A stretch of DNA of 60,389 nt from Rikenellaceae bacterium. GTDB taxonomy: Bacteria > Bacteroidota > Bacteroidia > Bacteroidales > UBA932. A program made the translations under genes and the position numbers. Below the pieces are notes generated by a model, which had not been told where the DNA came from, made no database searches, and saw only the letters and a program-made list of their open reading frames with translations. Of this stretch, positions 42,487-49,267 are shown piece after piece; the stretch's first letter is position 1, and the number at the start of each line of letters is the position of its first letter. The stretch spans positions 1 to 60,389 of the forward strand of contig CAAGFN010000021.1 of the NCBI GenBank assembly GCA_900769145.1, written 5' to 3'.

Positions 42487-43911
42487 ATGAAAAGATTACT
42501 CAGTGTAATGACATTGGCTCTCGCGGTATCCTTTGCCGTAAATGCGCAGGAAAGGGAGAGCGAGGAGACTGACGTTAACCAGTATGGTCAGGTTGTGAAA
42601 TCCGTCCCTGTCCAGGGGAACCTCCAGGACGGTATCCTGGTTTTCCAGAACAAGAAGCAGAACTACAAGATGTGGTTTGACGTACGTATCCAGGCTGATG
42701 CCGCTGCATATTTCAGCGCTCCTGATTTCTGCGCGAAACAGCTTGACGGCAAGGACAATACCAACCATATCGGAAACGGTATGAACATCCGCCGCGCGCG
42801 TTTCGCCGTCAAGGCCCAGCTCGACAAGAACTGGTACGGAGAGATTGATACGGACTGGACCAGCGGTATTCCTGAAATCAAGGACGCCATTGTAGCATTT
42901 ACGGGTGTCAATGGACTGGAACTCAAGGCCGGAAACTTCAAGGAGAACTTCTCAATCCAGAGGAACACCACCTCCCGCTATCTTATGTTTATGGAGCGTC
43001 CTATGGTATGTTCTCTCGCTCCATCACGCCATCTCGGAATCAATGCCAGATATGCCTACAACTGGCTCTGGGTTTCCGGAGGCGTATTCGGCCCTGAACT
43101 CAAGGGATCCGAGGAGCAGACCGCAATGGAAGACGGCAACAAGGACTTCGGTTTCAATGAGGGACTTTCCTACACCGGCAAACTCGTTTTCCGTCCGCTC
43201 TGGAAATCTCAGACCTCATCCCTCCACATCGGTGGCGCATTCTCCTACAGGAATCCAAAGCTCACCAGCACAGACGGTTACAACTGCATCCGTTACAGCA
43301 CCAGGAACTCCACCAACATCAACCGCAAGAAATACATTGACACGGACGTGATCAAGGGTCTCGACCACGAACTCGCCTGGACAGTCGAGCTTGCCGGACA
43401 CTGGAAACAGCTCCGCTATGAGGCTGCTTACATCGCCAGGGGTGCCGTCCTTGACAAGGCCAAGAACAATCTTGACACACAGTGGGCAGAGGGTTGGTAC
43501 GCACAGGCCAGCTGGCTTCTCTTCGGCGGCAGCCAGAGCTACGATTCAGACGGTGCAAAGTACACCAGAACCACTTCAGAGCGCAAATGGGGCAACCTTG
43601 AGCTCGCATTCAGATATGAGTACTGCGACTTCAATACCGGCAAGCTCTTCTCCAAGAACGCCGACATCTACGGCGGTAGCGGCGAGGCCTGGACAGTCGG
43701 TCTCAACTACTATCCTTCCAAGAACGTGAAGATCGTCCTCAACTGGCAGTACAACAACAATGACCGTTTCGCAAACGGCAAGGGCAAGCTCTACACCGGC
43801 TATGACCTCAATGGCAAGCCTACCAAGGATCCGACCAAGGTTGTCGCAGCCAACGGCAAGGGCGGAGTTGACTACCAGATGCTCGCTCTCCGTCTCCAGG
43901 TGGCATTCTAA
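42487..43911 (+). CDS. Phosphate-selective porin O/P family protein
   Basis: 474-residue outer-membrane beta-barrel of the Porin_O_P family (PF07396). Signal peptide ends near VNAQ (residue 20). Strand signatures include MNIRRARFAVKAQLDKNWYG, GLELKAGNFKENFSIQRNTT, WLWVSGGVFGPEL and the final ALRLQVAF with a terminal Phe. OprO/OprP relatives in Pseudomonas pass polyphosphate or phosphate; in Bacteroidetes the family is broader. Its place after a DUF47/PiT-like pair favours phosphate uptake. Confidence 0.85.
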   Translation: MKRLLSVMTLALAVSFAVNAQERESEETDVNQYGQVVKSVPVQGNLQDGILVFQNKKQNYKMWFDVRIQADAAAYFSAPDFCAKQLDGKDNTNHIGNGMNIRRARFAVKAQLDKNWYGEIDTDWTSGIPEIKDAIVAFTGVNGLELKAGNFKENFSIQRNTTSRYLMFMERPMVCSLAPSRHLGINARYAYNWLWVSGGVFGPELKGSEEQTAMEDGNKDFGFNEGLSYTGKLVFRPLWKSQTSSLHIGGAFSYRNPKLTSTDGYNCIRYSTRNSTNINRKKYIDTDVIKGLDHELAWTVELAGHWKQLRYEAAYIARGAVLDKAKNNLDTQWAEGWYAQASWLLFGGSQSYDSDGAKYTRTTSERKWGNLELAFRYEYCDFNTGKLFSKNADIYGGSGEAWTVGLNYYPSKNVKIVLNWQYNNNDRFANGKGKLYTGYDLNGKPTKDPTKVVAANGKGGVDYQMLALRLQVAF

Positions 43912-43953
43912 TCCCGAATCTCAATGTTGAATCGTAAAATATTGAAAAACACT

Positions 43954-44982
43954 ATGAAACATATATTCTTACCAATGGCGGCCATCGCCGCTCTCGCAGT
44001 GGTTTCCTGCGTCAAGGACGAGCGCGACCCTAATGCTCTCATTCCAGAGGAGAAGCCGGAGGCACCGGTTACATTGCTCATTAATGAGCTTGATCCTAAC
44101 AACAAGAAACTTGAGTTCTTCAACAATGGAACCGAGGAAATCAGTCTAAAGGGCTGCTACATGATAAAGGACGGTACCGATAGATGGGAATTTCCTGATG
44201 TGAAAGTTGCTCCGAAGGGTATTATCGTATATACAGCGAATAGTACTGATCCTAATGAGGGACCTGAATTCGGGATGTCTCCGACCAAGGGCTTCAAGAT
44301 GGAATTGTTTGACAAGAACGACAAGGCTCTTGACATTGTGGACAACTCCAAGGATAGTGAAAAATTCTTTGAGTTTGAAAAAGGAATAGATCCGGTTCAA
44401 ACTCTCGGAAGAAAGTCTGACGGAGACCCTCAGTGGGTCATTTTCTGCCCTGGCTCGATAGGAGAGTCCAATGCGAAAGGAACCTTTATCAGCAATTGGG
44501 GTGAAGTGCCAAAAGTGGGGAAACTCGTTCTTAATGAACTGAATGGCAATGACAAATACATCGAATTCCTCAATATAGGCAATGCCGATGTTGACCTTGA
44601 GGACTGGAATATGTACAAAGACGAATCTGAGACTCCGAACTGGACAGGTCAGAAAGGTATGAAAGTCGCTCCGGGTGAGTACTATGTACTCCAGTCTGTT
44701 GACATCAACAACCCATCAGGCGATGCTACGTACGTTCCTGATTTTACAAAAGAGTTCAATTCAGGTCTTTCTGCCAAGAAAGGTATCAAGATTGAGCTCA
44801 AGAATGAGAAAGGAGAGCTGGTAGATATATTTGTACGCGGCGAAACAATAGGCGCCGGGCTCTCACAGGAAAAGACATTGTCTTATTCAAGAGTCCCTGA
44901 CGGAACTGGTGAATTCGTGTACGCAGAACCTACAAGAGGCTCCAAGAATGGTGAGAAAGTGTCAGATATACCTCAGATTTAA
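43954..44982 (+). CDS. Lipoprotein with two lamin-tail domains
   Basis: 342 residues. Lipobox VVSC (Cys about residue 19). Two lamin-tail (LTD, PF00932) beta-sandwich domains: LLINELDPNNKKLEFFNNGT ... LKGCYMIKDGTDRWEFPDV (about 40-160) and LVLNELNGNDKYIEFLNIGN ... DLEDWNMYKDESETPNW (about 190-335). LTD domains are binding modules in many secreted proteins and often accompany phosphatases or nucleases; none is fused here. Start ATG 43954; an in-frame ATG at 43924 would lengthen the signal. Role in this cluster unknown, perhaps surface binding of a phosphate polymer. Confidence 0.75.
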   Translation: MKHIFLPMAAIAALAVVSCVKDERDPNALIPEEKPEAPVTLLINELDPNNKKLEFFNNGTEEISLKGCYMIKDGTDRWEFPDVKVAPKGIIVYTANSTDPNEGPEFGMSPTKGFKMELFDKNDKALDIVDNSKDSEKFFEFEKGIDPVQTLGRKSDGDPQWVIFCPGSIGESNAKGTFISNWGEVPKVGKLVLNELNGNDKYIEFLNIGNADVDLEDWNMYKDESETPNWTGQKGMKVAPGEYYVLQSVDINNPSGDATYVPDFTKEFNSGLSAKKGIKIELKNEKGELVDIFVRGETIGAGLSQEKTLSYSRVPDGTGEFVYAEPTRGSKNGEKVSDIPQI

Positions 44983-45007
44983 GTAACTTTATAATATAAA
45001 TACAATT

Positions 45008-45646
45008 ATGGCAGAACTTAAAATCGGCGAGATTTCAAAACCTCGCTTCGAATTCCGCTCATTCGGACAATGTTTCTGTGAGGCCCACAAGAGAATGGCC
45101 CGCCTGTCCGTTCCTGTCCCAGAGAAAGTATGGGAGAGAGAAAGCGACGAGATTTACATCATCTCCCGCAAGAATGACATCAACAACACCAAGATCCGCA
45201 ACGGCAAGATGGACATCAAGACCTACGTCCAGACCGTTGACGGCCTCGAGCAGTGGAACCCTCTGATGAAGGGTGAATTCCCGATTTCCCGCGAGGTTCT
45301 CGAGAAGGAAGTCTTCCCTGCATTCATGGTTGAGATGCCGGCCCTCGACAAGGACACCTACACATACGAGGAGTTCATTGCAATGGTGAAGGCCAATCCT
45401 GACCTCGCCGCAGTGAGAGTCCACAAGCAGCGTTTCGGCTATATGGTGAACAACACCATCTGCGAGGTGGGCAATGTGCTCATCAACGGCGCCAAGGTCG
45501 TTACCATCAACTCCGAGTCCACCGAAATCGAGGATATCAAGAAGACCATCGCTGACTGCGGTCTCGAAGGAGTCGAGAATATCAACTATCTCCAGGCAAT
45601 CAAGAGAGTCATCGGTATGTCCGACAAGCCTCTCGCAAACGAATAA
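45008..45646 (+). CDS. Divergent CYTH-like (triphosphate tunnel fold) protein, tentative
   Basis: 212 residues, no signal or membrane helix. I do not firmly recognise the family. Several strings fit a CYTH/triphosphate-tunnel fold: FEFRSFG near the N-terminus (in place of ExExK), KIRNGKMDIKTY, VRVHKQRFGYMVNNTICEVG and VVTINSESTEIEDIKKTIAD. The GLEQWNPLMKGEFPIS segment is unusual. It is immediately followed (6 bases) by a canonical CYTH gene, which strengthens the idea that both act on inorganic tri- or polyphosphate. It could be catalytically inert. Confidence 0.4.
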   Translation: MAELKIGEISKPRFEFRSFGQCFCEAHKRMARLSVPVPEKVWERESDEIYIISRKNDINNTKIRNGKMDIKTYVQTVDGLEQWNPLMKGEFPISREVLEKEVFPAFMVEMPALDKDTYTYEEFIAMVKANPDLAAVRVHKQRFGYMVNNTICEVGNVLINGAKVVTINSESTEIEDIKKTIADCGLEGVENINYLQAIKRVIGMSDKPLANE

Positions 45647-45652
45647 TGCATT

Positions 45653-46123
45653 ATGGCACAGGAAATTGAAAAGAAATTCCTCGTGGCCGGCGAGTTCAAG
45701 GAATCCGCAAAGAAGGCCACACGTATCACCCAGGGCTATCTAAGTTCAGTACCGGAGCGCACAGTGCGCGTGAGGGTGAAGGGCGAGAAGGGCTACATTA
45801 CAGTCAAGGGAATCGGCAATGACAGCGGTGCCAGCCGTTTCGAGTGGGAGAAGGAAATCCCTGTCGAGGATGTCCGCGACCTCCTGAAAATCTGCGAGCC
45901 GGGAGTCATTGACAAGACCAGGTATCTGGTTGACTGTGACGGACATACCTTCGAGGTGGACGAGTTTTACGGGGACAATGAGGGCCTTGTCGTGGCTGAG
46001 GTTGAGCTCGGCGACGAGAATGAGGCGTTCACCCGTCCGTCCTGGCTCGGCGAGGAAGTCACCGGTGACAAGAAGTACTACAACTCAATGCTTATGAAAA
46101 ATCCGTACAAGAACTGGAAATAG
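45653..46123 (+). CDS. CYTH-domain protein (inorganic triphosphatase-like)
   Basis: 156 residues, single CYTH domain. The hallmark ExExK is EIEKKFLV at residues 4-11. Basic tunnel residues are visible in RTVRVRVKGEKGYITVKG and DKTRYLVDCDG, and the acidic metal-binding side in FEVDEFYG and VVAEVELGDENE. Small stand-alone bacterial CYTH proteins of this length hydrolyse inorganic triphosphate; adenylate cyclase or thiamine triphosphatase activity is less likely. Confidence 0.9.
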   Translation: MAQEIEKKFLVAGEFKESAKKATRITQGYLSSVPERTVRVRVKGEKGYITVKGIGNDSGASRFEWEKEIPVEDVRDLLKICEPGVIDKTRYLVDCDGHTFEVDEFYGDNEGLVVAEVELGDENEAFTRPSWLGEEVTGDKKYYNSMLMKNPYKNWK

Positions 46124-46125
46124 TT

Positions 46126-46190
46126 CTTTCGGGTCAAGGGACTGACCCGAAAGCCCGGTCGATATGACAGACTTTTGGGCCAGCCCCTTG
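46126..46190 (+). promoter_or_regulatory. Structured RNA leader before the SLC13 gene, possible pseudoknot
   Basis: An 11-bp perfect hairpin, CTTTCGGGTCA (46126-46136) with TGACCCGAAAG (46143-46153), has the loop AGGGAC. Further on, CAGCCCCTTG (46181-46190) can pair with CAAGGGACTG (46135-46144) at nine of ten positions, or CCCTT with AAGGG across the hairpin loop, giving a pseudoknot or a rival fold. No T-run follows, so it is not a simple terminator. It fills most of the 96-base gap, the only large gap in this operon. Confidence 0.45.
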
Positions 46191-46219
46191 AAAAATATCA
46201 TTGACTAAACCGCATATTT

Positions 46220-47749
46220 ATGACAGACGAAACCAAGAAGCCCGAGGCCTTCGATCCTCTGGATATGAACAACTACAAGGTTGAGAAACTCCCGAAGATG
46301 CAGAAATCCTCTTTTGAGAAGTGGATGGCCATTGCCGGGGGACCGCTTGCGATTCTGGCATTCATCCTTTTCAACTGGGTCTTCAAATTCGACTTCCTCA
46401 AGACACAGGAGGAAGTGTCGATGCTTGCCATCTTCGTGGCCGGACTCATTCTCTGGATGACAGAGGCAATTCCGAACTACCTGACCTCGCTAGTCATCAT
46501 CCTGGCCATTGTCCTGACCGGAGTGACATCGCAGAAGGTCGCGTTCGCCCAGCTCGGACATCCCGTGATGTGGCTGAATATCCTGTCCTTCGTCCTGGCC
46601 AGCATGCTTGTGAAGACCAGGGCCGCCAAGAGGTTCGCCCTGTGGTTCGTGCTGAAGTTCGGGAAGAGTGCGGGCGGTGTCTTCTTCAGTTTCATTGTCA
46701 TAAACATTGTGCTGTCGGCCTTCATATCGGCAACGACGGCCAAGGCAACCATCCTTCTCCCGATTTTCATGGTTGTGGCCGCCATCTACGGCGCGGCTGA
46801 CGGCAACCGCAACAATTTCGGACGCAACCTTGTACTCCAGAACCTCTTCCAGATCAATGTCGGAGCCTCAGGCTTCATGACCGGCTCCGGAGCCAATCTT
46901 CTGGCAGTCTCCCTCTTCATGGGGGCCTACGGCTCGACTGTAGGCTACAGTGACTGGTTCGCGGCCTGCTTCCCGTTCGCATTGACAATCATCATTCTCG
47001 GATGGCTGATAGGCACGAAACTCATTTTCCCGATGAAGAAGGAGGAGATGCGTCCGCAGATTGAGGGCGGAATGGAGAGGCTCCGCACTGAACTTGATGC
47101 GATGGGGAAGATGACTGTCGAGGAATACAAGGCTATTGCCATTTTTGTCGGCGTGCTGATTCTCTGGTCAACGGACAAGCTTCACGGCATCGATGCCACG
47201 ACAGTTGCCTTCATCGGGGCTGTGGTTGCACTCATGCCGGGAATCGGAGTGGTGAAGTGGAACGATGTGGACGTACCTTGGCATCTCATGCTCTTCTCCG
47301 CCGGAGCCTATACCCTCGGAGCCGGTCTCGACGCGACAAAACTCCCTGAGACACTGGTCAATGCGGGATTCGACAGCTTGGGAATCACTGCCGACACCCC
47401 TTATTGGGTGCTTTATGTCGTGCTTACGTTCCTGATGATGTTCAGCGCCCTGGTTTTCCAGTCCAAGACAATGAGGACATTGATTTTCGTCCCTATCGCA
47501 ATAGGCGTAGAGCAGAAATTCGGACTCCCGATGCTGAGCCTCGCATTCCCTGTGGCAATGCTGATTGAGCACGTCTATGTGCTGCCTTTCAACAGCAAGC
47601 CGGCCGCATTGCTCTACAATACTAACCAGTACAGCTGGACTGACACATTCAAATTCGGCATTATAATGATGGTGATATCCTGGCTCCTCATCCTTCTCTG
47701 GGGTGAGACAGTACTTCACTGGCTCGGATATACACCGCTATTGTTCTGA
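46220..47749 (+). CDS. SLC13/DASS-family anion:sodium symporter
   Basis: 509 residues, about twelve membrane segments after a hydrophilic N-terminus of about 35 residues. Family marks: ILWMTEAIPNYLTSLVIIL, FVLASMLVKTRAAKRFALW, GANLLAVSLFMGAYG and the C-terminal AFPVAMLIEHVYVLPFNSKP. Members import dicarboxylates or sulfate, and the eukaryotic Pho91 branch carries phosphate. In this cluster phosphate is the attractive substrate but the sequence alone does not prove it. The next gene starts 2 bases later. Confidence 0.85.
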   Translation: MTDETKKPEAFDPLDMNNYKVEKLPKMQKSSFEKWMAIAGGPLAILAFILFNWVFKFDFLKTQEEVSMLAIFVAGLILWMTEAIPNYLTSLVIILAIVLTGVTSQKVAFAQLGHPVMWLNILSFVLASMLVKTRAAKRFALWFVLKFGKSAGGVFFSFIVINIVLSAFISATTAKATILLPIFMVVAAIYGAADGNRNNFGRNLVLQNLFQINVGASGFMTGSGANLLAVSLFMGAYGSTVGYSDWFAACFPFALTIIILGWLIGTKLIFPMKKEEMRPQIEGGMERLRTELDAMGKMTVEEYKAIAIFVGVLILWSTDKLHGIDATTVAFIGAVVALMPGIGVVKWNDVDVPWHLMLFSAGAYTLGAGLDATKLPETLVNAGFDSLGITADTPYWVLYVVLTFLMMFSALVFQSKTMRTLIFVPIAIGVEQKFGLPMLSLAFPVAMLIEHVYVLPFNSKPAALLYNTNQYSWTDTFKFGIIMMVISWLLILLWGETVLHWLGYTPLLF

Positions 47750-47751
47750 AA

Positions 47752-49212
47752 ATGATTACAATACAGGCAAAGAAACACGACAGCCTCTCTGTTGAGTTCA
47801 AGTTCGGCTTCGATGTCGGCGAGAATGATGTGGATCTCAATGACTTCGCCGTCAACGTGTGGCTTTTTGTGCCCAACAGCATGGGTATCAGCTCGGAAAC
47901 CTATGGGAAAGAGCAGTTTTACCGTGATATAAAATCTAACCTGAGACTGATTACGCCTGTATTTTCAATGGAGGAGATGTCCTGCGGTACATCTCTTCCT
48001 TATGCTTATCTGAAGGAATCCGTCAATGCGGCCGCTTCGGGAGCCGGTGGCGGGGAACTTTACGAATACCATCTGAAGATGTTTGCCGCCATTTTCAGAA
48101 GTGCGCTGAAGAGGGAGGCGGTGAAGTTCAGGTATGTGCGCAATCCGTTGCAGTTCAGTTCAATGGCAGCGGAACTCTGCACAAATGTGGGCGGAACCCT
48201 GGGCCTGTACCGGTCTTTCCGCGGGCAGGCCGAGTTCATGAGCCCGGGCGAACGGTTGCGCTATCTTGCTGTGGATGAGTATCTTGGCTTTCTTGTCCAG
48301 CTTTATTTCTTCCGGATACTGAAATATTCGGATTCGCACAAGGTCAATGCCGGCCAGGAGTGCCGGGATGCCCTGATCGGGATGATAAGGGCGGAGGAGA
48401 GTTATGCCGTCGATTCGGACTATGCTTCATTCTCCTCGGACCCTGTGAACAACCGTGATGTGGTGTACCGCCACGGCCTGCTGAAGAAGTATGTGGAGAG
48501 CGATCTCTACATTGGCCTGGACAAGAAGAAGGACGGCGTGGCAGTGGAACAATTGTACTACAGCATTGCCGCAGGCGTGGCGATGATTTTCGCGACGGCG
48601 GTAGGCTGGGCGACCCAGGTGCGTTACGGCAATATTACCCTTCCTCTATTTATTGTGCTGGTAATCAGCTACATGATGAAGGACCGAATCAAGGATCTGA
48701 TGCGGTTCTACTTCGCACACCGTCTGGTCAACAAGTATTATGACAAGAAGGCTCCGATTAAAATCGGCAATGACAAATGCGGGGAGCTGAAGGAGGGCGT
48801 GGACTTCATCTCCGGCTCGAAGATTGACCCGGAGGTGATGCGGCTGAGGAGTGATGGTGCATCGTTCAGCGAGGAGTCCGGCATTCTGGAGGAAAAGGTC
48901 CTTCTGTACCGCCAGCGTTGTGTTCTCGATGGCAGGGCAATGTCCTCGGGGAAGCAGTATCCTCTCCGCGGTGTCAATGAAATTATGCGTCTCCATCTGA
49001 GCCGTTTCATGCAGAAGATGGACAATCCGGATGTGCCGGTGGATATGGCGGATGCCGATGGCAATGTGACCACGCTCCGTGTCCAGCGTCTGTATTATAT
49101 CAATGTTATCCTCCAGCTGAAGCATCGTTCCCAGGCCGAGTACCGTCATTTCCGCATTGCCATGAACCGCAACGGTGTCATCAAGGTGGAGGAGATTTCC
49201 GGCAACCTGTAG
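47752..49212 (+). CDS. Unrecognised membrane protein, last gene of the phosphate-type operon
   Basis: 486 residues, family not recognised. An N-terminal globular region of about 265 residues (FKFGFDVGENDVDLNDFAVN; FYRDIKSNLRLITPVF) is followed by a membrane hairpin (about 270-289 and 293-309, with a short loop VRYGN), then a basic segment MMKDRIKDLMRFYFAHRLVN and a C-terminal domain of about 170 residues that looks beta-rich. No signal peptide, so both domains are probably cytoplasmic and anchored by the hairpin. It lies 2 bases after the SLC13 gene and probably acts with it. Length and intact frame argue for a real gene. Confidence 0.85.
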   Translation: MITIQAKKHDSLSVEFKFGFDVGENDVDLNDFAVNVWLFVPNSMGISSETYGKEQFYRDIKSNLRLITPVFSMEEMSCGTSLPYAYLKESVNAAASGAGGGELYEYHLKMFAAIFRSALKREAVKFRYVRNPLQFSSMAAELCTNVGGTLGLYRSFRGQAEFMSPGERLRYLAVDEYLGFLVQLYFFRILKYSDSHKVNAGQECRDALIGMIRAEESYAVDSDYASFSSDPVNNRDVVYRHGLLKKYVESDLYIGLDKKKDGVAVEQLYYSIAAGVAMIFATAVGWATQVRYGNITLPLFIVLVISYMMKDRIKDLMRFYFAHRLVNKYYDKKAPIKIGNDKCGELKEGVDFISGSKIDPEVMRLRSDGASFSEESGILEEKVLLYRQRCVLDGRAMSSGKQYPLRGVNEIMRLHLSRFMQKMDNPDVPVDMADADGNVTTLRVQRLYYINVILQLKHRSQAEYRHFRIAMNRNGVIKVEEISGNL

Positions 49213-49219
49213 TTTCCGG

Positions 49220-49250
49220 TTGCCCTTCCCGGAAAAATCATATATATTTG
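49220..49250 (+). promoter_or_regulatory. Predicted GH95 promoter
   Basis: TTG 49220-49222, 20 nt, TATATTTG 49243-49250. Leader of about 13 nt before ATG 49268, supporting that start. A TTTCCGG/CCGGAAA hairpin (49213-49235) overlaps the -33 element and may end the preceding operon weakly. Confidence 0.65.
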
Positions 49251-49267
49251 CGGAAAACCACATTCTT

